Positions 1 to 8,746 of a stretch of 64,000 nucleotides of DNA are shown here, one piece after another. Every line of letters begins with the position of its first letter. The stretch's first letter is position 1. The notes beneath the pieces were generated by a model that worked only from the letters and a program-made list of their open reading frames with translations, had not been told where the DNA came from and ran no database searches. The DNA is from Comamonas halotolerans (lineage in GTDB: Bacteria > Pseudomonadota > Gammaproteobacteria > Burkholderiales > Burkholderiaceae_C): the NCBI RefSeq assembly GCF_030162935.1, contig NZ_JASAUZ010000006.1:1-64000 (forward strand). The letters are read 5' to 3'. The translations under genes were made by a program, and so were the position numbers.

Positions 1-268
1 CGCAGCCATTGGCGCATCGCGCGCGGCGGTGGACGCAGGCTATGCGCCCAACGACTTGCAAGTGGGCCAGACCGGGAAGATTGTGGCGCCGCAGCTGTAC
101 ATCGCAGCCGGTATCTCGGGCGCGATCCAGCACCTGGCGGGCATGAAGGACTCCAAGGTGATCGTGGCGATCAACAAGGACCCCGAAGCGCCGATCTTCT
201 CGGTGGCGGACTATGGTCTGGAAGCGGATCTGTTTGCGGCAGTGCCCGAACTGGTGAACGCGCTGTAA
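1..268 (+). CDS. etfA: Electron transfer flavoprotein alpha subunit, C-terminal part
   Basis: This is the 3' end of a gene that enters the window already open; the frame runs from base 2 to the TAA at 266-268, giving about 88 residues. The sequence [20 protein letters not shown] followed by [20 protein letters not shown] is the FAD-binding core typical of EtfA, and the end AVPELVNAL is the usual family C-terminus. With EtfB (presumably just upstream) it forms the soluble heterodimer that passes electrons from acyl-CoA dehydrogenases to the ETF:quinone oxidoreductase. An acyl-CoA dehydrogenase follows directly, which fits that role. A strong terminator closes the unit 10 bases later. Confidence 0.95.
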   Translation, partial: AAIGASRAAVDAGYAPNDLQVGQTGKIVAPQLYIAAGISGAIQHLAGMKDSKVIVAINKDPEAPIFSVADYGLEADLFAAVPELVNAL

Positions 269-278
269 TGAGCGAAGC

Positions 279-306
279 AAAAAAGGAGGGTGTGCCCTCC
301 TTTTTT
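279..306 (+). terminator. Rho-independent terminator after etfA
   Basis: AAAAGGAGGG and CCCTCCTTTT pair around a TGTG loop and the right arm runs into a T tract. The flanking A tract makes it potentially bidirectional, but no minus-strand gene ends here. Confidence 0.9.
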
Positions 307-643
307 ACTTTTTGCGGCTGCAGATCTTACGCACCTGCTACAACAAGAGAGTCTGACTCTGGTATGTAGACAGGGTATGAGGCAAGCCAATGCTGAGGCA
401 CGCGAAGTGCGGCGTAATGCTTGCATTTGCGCCGGACGCTGTTGCAGGCTCAAATACAAACGTAGGCATGAACGTTCTGGATGGGCAGACGATGCGAATG
501 CGATTTCGTCATGCCGTGCAATCCATCTAATTTATGTAAACCGGGCTTTGTGAATGTGCAGGCACATATGACGTCATCGACGTTTGCGTGTGCTGATGGC
601 ACAAGGCTCAGGTCGTATTTTTAGCAATAAGGGGAGATGAAAC
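307..643. other. Intergenic stretch with no recognisable gene
   Basis: About 340 bases between the etfA terminator and the acyl-CoA dehydrogenase start. Short open frames exist on both strands but none has a ribosome site or a recognisable product. It should hold the promoter of the dehydrogenase gene, but I cannot pick a convincing -35/-10 pair. Confidence 0.5.
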
Positions 644-2434
644 ATGAGCTATACCGCACCGATCAAAGACATGCTGTTTTGCATGGAGCATTTGGCCAAT
701 CTGGAACAGGTCACACAGATTCCAGGGTTTGAAGATGCGGGTCTGGAGACAGCACAGGCAGTGCTGGAAGAAAGTGCCAAGCTTTGCGAAGGTGTGGTGG
801 AGCCGCTCAATATCCCTGGTGATACCAACCCATCTAGCTTTGCAGAGGGCAAGGTTACGACCACGCCAGGTTTCAAAGAAGCCTACCAGCAGTTCGTGGA
901 AGGTGGCTGGCAGGGTGTGCAGCATCCGGCTGATTTCGGTGGGCAAGCGTTGCCCAAGACGATTGGCGCTGCTTGCGTAGAAATGCTCCATGCCTCGAAT
1001 CTCAGTTTTGCCTTGTGCCCGCTGCTGACGGATGGAGCCATTGAGGCGCTCTTGACGGCAGGCAGCGATACGCTCAAAGCCACCTACCTGGAAAAACTGG
1101 TAAGTGGTACGTGGACTGGTTCCATGAACCTGACGGAACCCCAGGCTGGCTCTGACCTGGCTTTGGTGCGCACCAAGGCTGAGCCGCAGCCAGATGGGAC
1201 GTACAAGGTATTTGGCACCAAGATTTTCATCACCTATGGTGAGCACGACATGGCAGAGAACATCGTGCATCTGGTGCTGGCCCGTGTGGCTGGCGCGCCC
1301 GAAGGAGTGAAGGGCATCAGCCTGTTTGTAGTGCCTAAATTCCTGGTGAATGATGATGGATCTCTAGGCGTGCGCAACGATGTGCACTGCGTCTCGATTG
1401 AGCACAAGATGGGCATCAAGGCATCGCCCACGGCGGTACTGCAATACGGTGACAACGGTGGGGCCGTAGGTTATCTGGTCGGGGAAGAGAACCGTGGACT
1501 GGAGTACATGTTCATCATGATGAACGCTGCGCGTTACGCTGTGGGCATGCAAGGCATTGCTGTCTCGGAGCGGGCCTACCAGCGTGCCGTGCAGTATGCG
1601 CGTGACCGCGTGCAAAGCCGTCCTGTGGATGGCAGTGTGGCTGGCAGTGCCTCCATCATTCATCACCCTGATGTGCGTCGCATGCTCATGACCATGCGTG
1701 CTACAACTGAAGCGTGTCGCGCCATGGCCAGCACCGCTGCGGCAGCCTATGATGCGGCTCACCACCATCCCGATGCAGAGGTGCGCAAAGCGAATGCTGC
1801 GTTCTATGAGTTCATGGTGCCGCTGGTCAAGGGCTACAGCACGGAGATGAGCCTGGAGGTGACAAATCTGGGCGTGCAGGTGCATGGTGGCATGGGCTTT
1901 ATCGAAGAAACCGGGGCCGCCCAGTACTATCGAGATGCCAAGATTTTGACCATCTACGAAGGCACGACTGCCATTCAGGCCAACGACTTGGTAGGCCGTA
2001 AAACGGTGCGCGATGGCGGTCAGAATGCCAGGGACATTGCCGCGCAAATCGCGAAAACGGAAGCAGCACTGGCGGCCAGTGGAACACCTGCTGCACAAGC
2101 CATGGCGCAACGTTTGCAGGCGGCACGCGAAGCGTTCTTGGATGTGGTGGACTTTGTGGCAGGCAAGGCCAAGGCATCGCCCAATGCGGTGTACGCAGGC
2201 AGCGTTCCGTACTTGATGCTGACAGGCAACTTGGTTGCAGGCTGGCAGATGGGCCGCGCGTTGCTGGTGGCCCAGGACAAAGTTGCGAAGGGCGAAGATG
2301 TGGTGTTTATGCAGGCCAAAGTGGCTACTGCGCAGTTCTACGCCGAGCACATTCTGACGCGTGCCACCAGTCTGCGCGACAGCATTGTGTGGGGTGGTGA
2401 AAGCGCTTGCGCTTTGCCGCTGGACGCGTTCTGA
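644..2434 (+). CDS. Acyl-CoA dehydrogenase, long form with C-terminal extension
   Basis: A 596-residue flavoenzyme that introduces the alpha-beta double bond into an acyl-CoA. The FAD/substrate signature NLTEPQAGSDLALVRTKA lies near residue 165. GGMGFIEETGAAQYYRDAKI is followed by IYEGTTAIQANDL, where the glutamate of YEGT is in the usual catalytic-base position. The protein is about 200 residues longer than short-chain ACADs and has an extra helical C-terminal domain (about 460-596), as in the DmdC/FadE-like long forms; the true acyl substrate cannot be told. The start has a good ribosome site (AAGGGGAGATG, then AAAC before ATG). Its electrons would go to the ETF encoded upstream. Confidence 0.93.
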   Translation: MSYTAPIKDMLFCMEHLANLEQVTQIPGFEDAGLETAQAVLEESAKLCEGVVEPLNIPGDTNPSSFAEGKVTTTPGFKEAYQQFVEGGWQGVQHPADFGGQALPKTIGAACVEMLHASNLSFALCPLLTDGAIEALLTAGSDTLKATYLEKLVSGTWTGSMNLTEPQAGSDLALVRTKAEPQPDGTYKVFGTKIFITYGEHDMAENIVHLVLARVAGAPEGVKGISLFVVPKFLVNDDGSLGVRNDVHCVSIEHKMGIKASPTAVLQYGDNGGAVGYLVGEENRGLEYMFIMMNAARYAVGMQGIAVSERAYQRAVQYARDRVQSRPVDGSVAGSASIIHHPDVRRMLMTMRATTEACRAMASTAAAAYDAAHHHPDAEVRKANAAFYEFMVPLVKGYSTEMSLEVTNLGVQVHGGMGFIEETGAAQYYRDAKILTIYEGTTAIQANDLVGRKTVRDGGQNARDIAAQIAKTEAALAASGTPAAQAMAQRLQAAREAFLDVVDFVAGKAKASPNAVYAGSVPYLMLTGNLVAGWQMGRALLVAQDKVAKGEDVVFMQAKVATAQFYAEHILTRATSLRDSIVWGGESACALPLDAF

Positions 2435-2498
2435 CACGCAAGCGACAGCCTGTGCGCCACACCCTGTCTGTGCCGCATTTAAACTCTGAAAAAAATAG

Positions 2499-2529
2499 CT
2501 GCCAGCGCTGAGAATTTCAGCGCTGGCAG
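2499..2529. repeat. Perfect 13-bp intergenic palindrome (comamonad-type repeat)
   Basis: CTGCCAGCGCTGA and its exact reverse complement flank the loop GAATT, preceded by an A-rich AAAAAATAG and followed by TGGATTTT. It lies between the dehydrogenase and nitronate monooxygenase genes. From memory, palindromes built on TAGCTGCCAGCGCT are scattered between genes in Comamonas, Acidovorax and relatives. It may double as a terminator or an mRNA-stabilising hairpin. Membership of a repeat family is inference, as no second copy is in this window. Confidence 0.7.
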
Positions 2530-2565
2530 TGGATTTTCTTCTATTTCAATGACGGAGACCCTTGG

Positions 2566-3525
2566 ATGTCAAAGATCCCTGCAGTGTTGCAAAAATTGGC
2601 TTTGCCAGTGATTGGCTCGCCTTTGTTCATCATCAGCAATCCCAAGTTGGTCATTGCACAGTGCAAGGCAGGGATCGTGGGTTCCATGCCTGCTTTGAAT
2701 GCGCGTCCTGCGGAGCTGCTCGATGACTGGCTGGCTGAAATCACCGAGGCTCTGGCCGCCCATGACAAAGCCTATCCTGAAGCGCCTGCTGCGCCATTTG
2801 CCATCAATCAGATCGTGCACAAAAGCAATGACCGTCTGGAACATGACCTGGAAGTGTGTGCCAAGTACAAGGTTCCATTGGTCATCACCAGCCTTGGGGC
2901 ACGCGAAGATGTGAACCAGGCTGTGCATGCCTGGGGAGGCGTGGTCATGCACGATGTGATCAACAACAAGTTTGCGCACAAGGCCATTGAAAAGGGCGCC
3001 GACGGTCTGATTGCGGTGGCAGCTGGTGCCGGAGGACATGCAGGTACGAAAAGCCCGTTTGCGCTAATTCAAGAGATCCGGCAATGGTTCGATGGTCCAT
3101 TGGCGTTGTCAGGTTCTATGGCATCGGGTGGCGCCATCTTGGCAGCACAGGCTATGGGCGCAGACTTCGCTTATATCGGTTCAGCCTTTATCGCTACCGA
3201 AGAGGCACGTGCTGATGCAGCCTATAAACAAGCCATCGTGGACTGCAACTCCGACGATGTGATCTATTCCAATCTGTTCACCGGTGTGCACGGCAATTAT
3301 TTGGCGCCGTCTATCCGGGCAGCTGGTTTGGATCCAGACAATCTTCCGGTTTCGGACCCAAGCGCTATGAACTTCGGTTCGGGCCGTACCAAAGCGTGGA
3401 AAGATATCTGGGGCTGTGGTCAGGGCATCGGTACGATTGACAAGGTACAGCCAGCGGCGGATTTGATCGCGCGCTTCAAGCAGGAGTACCAGATGGCACG
3501 TCAACGCTTGTTGCAAGCACATTGA
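2566..3525 (+). CDS. Nitronate monooxygenase / 2-nitropropane dioxygenase family flavoprotein
   Basis: A 319-residue TIM-barrel FMN enzyme. The N-terminal LPVIGSPLFIISNPKLVIAQ and AGIVGSMPALN match the start of the family. GLIAVAAGAGGHAGTKSPFA (about 150) and GADFAYIGSAFIATEEA (about 205) are the phosphate-binding and barrel-closing segments. Family members oxidise nitronates such as propionate-3-nitronate to aldehydes and nitrite, although many are of unknown substrate and some act on enoyl compounds. The start has a weak GGAG (GACGGAGACCCTTGG before ATG). The gene stands alone and is closed by a terminator. Confidence 0.9.
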   Translation: MSKIPAVLQKLALPVIGSPLFIISNPKLVIAQCKAGIVGSMPALNARPAELLDDWLAEITEALAAHDKAYPEAPAAPFAINQIVHKSNDRLEHDLEVCAKYKVPLVITSLGAREDVNQAVHAWGGVVMHDVINNKFAHKAIEKGADGLIAVAAGAGGHAGTKSPFALIQEIRQWFDGPLALSGSMASGGAILAAQAMGADFAYIGSAFIATEEARADAAYKQAIVDCNSDDVIYSNLFTGVHGNYLAPSIRAAGLDPDNLPVSDPSAMNFGSGRTKAWKDIWGCGQGIGTIDKVQPAADLIARFKQEYQMARQRLLQAH

Positions 3526-3528
3526 TAC

Positions 3529-3542
3529 TTGATCAAAATCAA
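3529..3542 (+). promoter_or_regulatory. Perfect FNR/ANR-type box upstream of the cyd operon
   Basis: TTGATCAAAATCAA matches the FNR/CRP-family consensus TTGAT-N4-ATCAA in every defined position. It sits 3 bases after the nitronate monooxygenase stop and about 140 bases upstream of cydD. If it acts as a class II activator site, transcription would begin near 3577-3583, just past the terminator hairpin. Oxygen control of cytochrome bd by FNR-type proteins is well established in proteobacteria; its operation here is inference. Confidence 0.6.
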
Positions 3543-3545
3543 TTT

Positions 3546-3571
3546 AAAAAGCACCTGAGGGTGCTTTTTTT
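3546..3571 (+). terminator. Rho-independent terminator after the nitronate monooxygenase gene
   Basis: AAAAAGCACC, loop TGAG, GGTGC, then seven T. It lies between the FNR-type box and cydD. Confidence 0.88.
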
Positions 3572-3681
3572 ATTGCGCAACCACTCGAGTGTTTCTCTGG
3601 GGTAATGCGGGAGAGTGAGCCCAAGTTTTTGGTAACTGCTTAACATTCATCAAATTTCAGTAATTTCTGAAAAAAGGAAAA

Positions 3682-5361
3682 ATGCTAAGTCTTGATCCAT
3701 CTCAGGTGACCAACAATGCCCAAGCTGTTACGCGACACCGCTTTCAGCCTGGTAGTGGTTGGCTGATGCTGGCATCCTTGCTGTGGTTGCCTCAGGCTGC
3801 AGCCATTGCGTGGGCCGTGCAGTGTTTTGCAGATGGACGTGCGCTGGCGCATTTGCCGGTGCAAGTGGGTATGGTGGCTGTGTGCGGGATACTGCGGGCC
3901 CTGTGTGAAGGTCTTGGCATTCGCGTGACCTATGTGCATGCGCGTGCACATGTCAGCCATTTGCGCAGGCAGGCCTTGCAAGCACAGGCGCAAACTTCTG
4001 CATTGGATCGAAGCCGCCCGGCATCGGGCCTGGTTGCAGGTGCTCTGGCCGAGCAGGCCGAAGCCATTGTTCCGTGGCTTGCGCGCTACCAACCTGCGAT
4101 GTGGCGTGTGATGGTGGTTGCGCCAGTGATCGCCCTGGCGGTTGCCACTCAATCATGGCTGGCTGCCTTGATTTTGCTGTTCGCAGCGCCATTGATTCCC
4201 CTTTTCATGGCCATTGTGGGCTGGAGGGCCAAGGCTGCGAGTGAGGCTCATATGGTGGAATTGGGCCAGATGAACGGATTTTTGCTGGATCGTCTGCGCG
4301 GTTTGAGCACACTGCGTGCTTTGCATGCCGTACCGCTAACTGCAAGCCGCCTGCGCGATCATGCGCGATCGCTGTGTGAGCGCACCATGCGCGTTCTGCG
4401 CATAGCATTTCTATCGTCGGCGGTGCTGGAGCTGTTCGCCGCCCTGGGCGTGGCGATGGTGGCGATGTATGTGGGCTTTCACTTGCTGGGCAATCTGCCT
4501 TTTGGCGCGTGGGGCGACAAACTGAGCCTTGGGCAAGCCTTGTGGGTGTTGATGCTGGCGCCGAGTTTTTTTGATCCGCTGCGTGAGCTCTCAGCGGTTT
4601 GGCATGACCGCGCAGCAGGGCAAGCTGCCATGGAGAGTTTGCAAGCGTTGCATCGCCAGCAACTGCCACTGCCTGCGGCTTTGGAAAATGTACCCCGGCA
4701 GGCTGCAAATGATGCCGTGGAAGTTGAGGTGCGTGGGCTTGAGGTGGCTGTACAAGGTCACAGTGCGCTGCCACCCGTGAGTCTGAAGATTGCTGCTGGT
4801 GAGCATGTTGCCATATGGGCACCCAGCGGTGCTGGCAAATCGGTGCTGCTGGCACAGTTGGCAGGTCTGTTGCCAGTGCCAGCACACACATTGTGGATGG
4901 ATGGACTGCCCATGGACGATGCGCACTGGCCATCCATGCGTGCGCGCACAGCGTGGATGGGGCAGCAGGCGCATGTGTTTGCAGCCACCGTCAGCCATAA
5001 CGTGAGTCTGGGACGTGAAACCGTGGATGCCGCTGGAGTCAGGGATGCCCTGGCGAAAGCTGGGCTGATGCAAAGTCTGGGACAGCGCCCCTCGAGTAGC
5101 CTGGGTGAGGGTGGGCAGGGGCTTTCCGGTGGTGAAGCTGTGCGTTTGGCATTGGCGCGTATGGCGGTGCATCAGCATGCTGGTTTGTGGCTGGTGGATG
5201 AGCCGACAGCGCATCTTGACCCCGAGACGGCAAAGCAAGTCATGCATAACTTGCGTTATATGGCTGAAGGTAAGACCTTGGTGGTAGCCACGCATGACCG
5301 TGCATTGGCAGCGTTGATGGATCGGTCCATTTGCTTACCCCAGGCTGGAGAGCTGTCATGA
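3682..5361 (+). CDS. cydD: Thiol reductant ABC exporter subunit CydD
   Basis: A 559-residue half-transporter with an N-terminal six-helix membrane domain (about 25-320) and a C-terminal ATPase. Visible motifs are Walker A PSGAGKSVLLAQLAG near residue 380, signature LSGGEAVRLALARM, and Walker B LWLVDEPTAHLD. CydDC exports glutathione and cysteine (or handles haem) and is needed to assemble cytochrome bd. The start follows an AAAAAAGGAAAA ribosome site. The stop overlaps the start of cydC by 4 bases, so the two halves are translationally coupled. It opens a five-gene cytochrome bd unit. Confidence 0.93.
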   Translation: MLSLDPSQVTNNAQAVTRHRFQPGSGWLMLASLLWLPQAAAIAWAVQCFADGRALAHLPVQVGMVAVCGILRALCEGLGIRVTYVHARAHVSHLRRQALQAQAQTSALDRSRPASGLVAGALAEQAEAIVPWLARYQPAMWRVMVVAPVIALAVATQSWLAALILLFAAPLIPLFMAIVGWRAKAASEAHMVELGQMNGFLLDRLRGLSTLRALHAVPLTASRLRDHARSLCERTMRVLRIAFLSSAVLELFAALGVAMVAMYVGFHLLGNLPFGAWGDKLSLGQALWVLMLAPSFFDPLRELSAVWHDRAAGQAAMESLQALHRQQLPLPAALENVPRQAANDAVEVEVRGLEVAVQGHSALPPVSLKIAAGEHVAIWAPSGAGKSVLLAQLAGLLPVPAHTLWMDGLPMDDAHWPSMRARTAWMGQQAHVFAATVSHNVSLGRETVDAAGVRDALAKAGLMQSLGQRPSSSLGEGGQGLSGGEAVRLALARMAVHQHAGLWLVDEPTAHLDPETAKQVMHNLRYMAEGKTLVVATHDRALAALMDRSICLPQAGELS

Positions 5362-7049
5362 AACAGCGCACTGGATTGCGACAAATGGCGCGCTTGCTCA
5401 GCACAATGGCTCCCCGCCGCTGGTGGTTGGGCGGGGCAGCCATGGCTACCTTGACCGTGGTGATGGGCATGGCGTTGCTGGGGCTGTCGGGCTGGTTCAT
5501 TGCCGCCACTGCGATTGCGGGCCTGGTTCCAGCCACAGCCTTGGTGTTTGATGTGTTCATGCCTTCTGCTGGCATTCGCTTGCTGGCCATGGGGCGTACT
5601 GCCTCGCGTTATGGTGAACGCTTGGTAACCCATGAGGCCACACTGGCCGTGCTGGCAGGTTTGCGAGAAAAGCTTTTTGTCAGCTGGGCACAGCCTGGTG
5701 CAGCACGATTGTTGCAGTTGCGACCCGCACGCTTGCTGCAGCGCCTGAGCGCAGATGTGGATGCGCTGGACAGCCTTTATCTGCGTCTGATTGTTCCGGT
5801 GGCTGCGGCAATGGGGGCTACGCTGCTAGCCGCAGCGGTGCTGGGCGCTTTGAAATGGTGGTTGGGGCTGGCTGTTTTCGGTTTCCTGATGCTATTTGGC
5901 ACCTGTCTCACCTGCTGGCTGGCGCATCGCAGCACGGTACCTGCAGTACAGCGTGCCCTTGCGTTGGAGCGCATGCGGTCTGAAACCGTAGATTTGGTTG
6001 CGGGGCAAACAGAGCTGTTAATGGCTGGGCGCTTGCCTGCGCAGTGTGCCCGTGTGCAACGCAGCGATGAGCGTGTTGCCAAGGCAGATCATCAACTCAA
6101 TCGTCTTGATGCCCAAGCCGCCACAGGTTTTGGTGTGGCGGGGGCATTGCTGCTGGCTGGTGTTTTGGCGGCTGCAGGCTACCTGGTGCAGGTGAATGCG
6201 ATCGGTGCGCCTGGAGCAGCTTTGGCACTGCTTGTGTCATTGACGGCGATGGAGCCTTTTGCGGCTCTGCGTCGTGGTGCACTGGAAGCAGGGTGTACCC
6301 GTCTTGCTGCACGCCGCCTGGGTGAGCGTTTGCAGGCGGACGAGGTTGACTCAGCACTCACTGCGCCGGAACAAGGTATCGCCTTTTCGCTGCGCAACGC
6401 CACAGTGCATTACCCAGGGCAGACACAGCCAGCCATACAGCAGATCAATCTATCGATTGACACGTCCGAATGTGTGGCGCTGATTGGGGCGAGCGGGGCG
6501 GGCAAGTCGACGGTGATGGCGGTATTAGCGGGAGAGCAAGCGCTGACCCAAGGTCAGGTACATGCGCAGCCAAGTGTGTGGCTGACCCAGCGTGTGGCCT
6601 TGTTTCAGGACAGTATGCGTGACAACCTGCGTCTGGCTGCACCACTGGCAGACGATGCCGCGCTGTGGGCGGCATTGCGCGACGCCGGTTTGGATGCAGA
6701 TGTGCGTGCCATGCCGCAAGGCCTGGACAGCCCGCTGGGTGAAGGTGGCTTGGGCCTGTCAGGCGGACAGACTCGCCGCCTGGGATTGGCAAGGCTGTTG
6801 TTGGCGCAGCAGCCTTGCTGGCTGCTTGATGAACCCACTGAAGGCTTGGATAGCACCACGGCACTGGATGTGCTGCAGCGATTGCAGGCACGCAAGCAAG
6901 GCACCACGGTTTTGTTGTGCACGCACTTGCAGCGTGAAGCACAGATGGCTGACCGGTTGCTATGGCTGGAAGCGGGTGTTGTGAAAGCACAGTCCAGAAG
7001 AGGAGAGCCTATGTTTGATGTCTTGTTGCAGCGTTTGCGGCCAGATTGA
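5358..7049 (+). CDS. cydC: Thiol reductant ABC exporter subunit CydC
   Basis: A 563-residue partner of CydD. The ATG at 5358 overlaps the cydD stop (ATGA) and has GGAG eight bases upstream, so I prefer it to a start nine codons earlier. The membrane domain occupies about 10-310. The ATPase shows Walker A IGASGAGKSTVMAVLAG, signature LSGGQTRRLGLARLLL and Walker B CWLLDEPTEGLD. In the membrane, CydC and CydD form one heterodimeric exporter required for haem d insertion and periplasmic redox balance. The next gene, cydA, begins 89 bases later. Confidence 0.93.
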   Translation: MKQRTGLRQMARLLSTMAPRRWWLGGAAMATLTVVMGMALLGLSGWFIAATAIAGLVPATALVFDVFMPSAGIRLLAMGRTASRYGERLVTHEATLAVLAGLREKLFVSWAQPGAARLLQLRPARLLQRLSADVDALDSLYLRLIVPVAAAMGATLLAAAVLGALKWWLGLAVFGFLMLFGTCLTCWLAHRSTVPAVQRALALERMRSETVDLVAGQTELLMAGRLPAQCARVQRSDERVAKADHQLNRLDAQAATGFGVAGALLLAGVLAAAGYLVQVNAIGAPGAALALLVSLTAMEPFAALRRGALEAGCTRLAARRLGERLQADEVDSALTAPEQGIAFSLRNATVHYPGQTQPAIQQINLSIDTSECVALIGASGAGKSTVMAVLAGEQALTQGQVHAQPSVWLTQRVALFQDSMRDNLRLAAPLADDAALWAALRDAGLDADVRAMPQGLDSPLGEGGLGLSGGQTRRLGLARLLLAQQPCWLLDEPTEGLDSTTALDVLQRLQARKQGTTVLLCTHLQREAQMADRLLWLEAGVVKAQSRRGEPMFDVLLQRLRPD

Positions 7050-7138
7050 GCGCGGCCACATTCGTACAGAGTTTTTTATTGCACGGGCGCAAGCCCAACA
7101 GCCTCATTGCGTCTGGGGGCCTTTAGAAAGGAAAAGCC

Positions 7139-8731
7139 ATGGATCTCGACATCGTCGACTTATCGCGATTGCAGTTTGCGATAACGGCGCTCTACCACTT
7201 CTTGTTTGTACCGCTGACTTTAGGTCTGGCCGTGCTTGTGGCGATCATGGAGACCGTATACGTCATGACAGGCCGCACCATCTGGCGCGATATGACCAAG
7301 TTCTGGGGAGTGCTCTTTGGTATCAACTTCGCTATGGGGGTGGCGACCGGCGTGGTGATGGAGTTCCAGTTCGGCATGAACTGGAGCTACTACAGCCACT
7401 ATGTGGGCGACATCTTTGGTGCTCCACTGGCCATTGAAGGCCTGATGGCCTTCTTCCTGGAAGCAACCTTTGTCGGTCTGTTCTTTTTTGGTTGGGACCG
7501 CATGACCAAGGTACAGCACTTGATAGCGACCTGGTTGGTGGCCATTGGCTCCAACTTCTCGGCGCTGTGGATTCTGATTGCCAACGGCTGGATGCAAAAC
7601 CCCGTAGGGGCAGTGTTCAATCCGCAGACCATGCGTATGGAAGTCAATGACTTCCTGGCTGTGTTGACCAACCCGGTGGCCCAGGCCAAGTTTGTGCACA
7701 CAGTATCGGCAGGTTACGTGACGGCTGCGATTTTTGTATTGGGCATTTCGGCCTGGTACATCCTCAAGGGGCGTCATATTGCGCTGGCGAAGCGCTCAAT
7801 GACTGTGGCGGCTTCGTTCGGTCTGGCGGCATCGCTGTCTGTGGTGGTGCTGGGTGATGAGAGCGGTTATCTCTCGTCAGAACATCAGAAGATGAAGCTG
7901 GCATCGATTGAAGCCATGTGGGAAACCGAGCCTGCACCTGCTGCCTTTACTGCCTTTGGCTTTCCGGATACCGAGGCACGCGAGACGCACTATGCCGTAC
8001 ACATTCCATGGGCCATGGGTCTGATTGGCACTCGCTCCTTGAACACCGAAATCCCTGGTATCAAGGATCTGGTAGCACGTGCTGAAGACCATATCCGTAA
8101 CGGTATCGAAGCTTATGACGCGCTGCAGACTATCCGTATGGCCAAGAGCGATGCAGAGGTGCCTGCACAAGCCAAGGCCATCTTTGAAGAAAAGGGAGAC
8201 CGTCTGGGTTATGCCCTGCTGCTGATGCGCTACGTTGATGACCCGCGCCAGGCAACCGACATGCAAATCCAGCAAGCGGCCAACGATACCGTGCCACCGG
8301 TAGGCCCGCTGTTCTGGTCCTTCCGTTTGATGGTAGGACTGGGCTTCTTCTTCATTGTTCTGACAGCCACCTTCTTCTTCCTGTCCGCGCGTCACAAGCT
8401 TGATGCCTATCCATGGCTTCTCAAGGTGGCGGTGTTCTCCATTCCACTACCCTGGATTGCTGCAGAGTGCGGCTGGATTGTGGCTGAAGTGGGGCGCCAA
8501 CCTTGGATTATCGAAGGGGTGCTGCCCACTGCGATGGCGGTCTCGAATTTGGGTGCGGGCACAGTGTTGCTGACGATTGCGCTGTTTGTGGCGATTTACA
8601 CCGTGATGTTCATCATTGAAATGGTGCTGATGCGCAAAGCCATTTTGAAGGGACCGCAGGAAGAAAGCGAGCCGCATTTGAGTGCTTTCTTTTCTCAAAT
8701 CCAGTGGGCAGATTCCAAGGCCAGCAAGTAA
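7139..8731 (+). CDS. cydA: Cytochrome bd ubiquinol oxidase subunit I
   Basis: A 530-residue multi-span membrane protein that oxidises quinol and carries haems b558, b595 and d. The haem-ligand histidine region ALYHFLFVPLTLGLA is at about residue 19. A second histidine lies in KFVHTVSAGYVTAAIF near 185, and the family hallmark GRQPWIIEGVLPT is near 450. The length fits the long-Q-loop form found in E. coli rather than the short cyanide-insensitive oxidase. The ribosome site GAAAGGAAAAGCC precedes the ATG. cydB follows after 15 bases. Confidence 0.96.
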   Translation: MDLDIVDLSRLQFAITALYHFLFVPLTLGLAVLVAIMETVYVMTGRTIWRDMTKFWGVLFGINFAMGVATGVVMEFQFGMNWSYYSHYVGDIFGAPLAIEGLMAFFLEATFVGLFFFGWDRMTKVQHLIATWLVAIGSNFSALWILIANGWMQNPVGAVFNPQTMRMEVNDFLAVLTNPVAQAKFVHTVSAGYVTAAIFVLGISAWYILKGRHIALAKRSMTVAASFGLAASLSVVVLGDESGYLSSEHQKMKLASIEAMWETEPAPAAFTAFGFPDTEARETHYAVHIPWAMGLIGTRSLNTEIPGIKDLVARAEDHIRNGIEAYDALQTIRMAKSDAEVPAQAKAIFEEKGDRLGYALLLMRYVDDPRQATDMQIQQAANDTVPPVGPLFWSFRLMVGLGFFFIVLTATFFFLSARHKLDAYPWLLKVAVFSIPLPWIAAECGWIVAEVGRQPWIIEGVLPTAMAVSNLGAGTVLLTIALFVAIYTVMFIIEMVLMRKAILKGPQEESEPHLSAFFSQIQWADSKASK

Positions 8732-8746
8732 TCGAGGGAGTCACAC

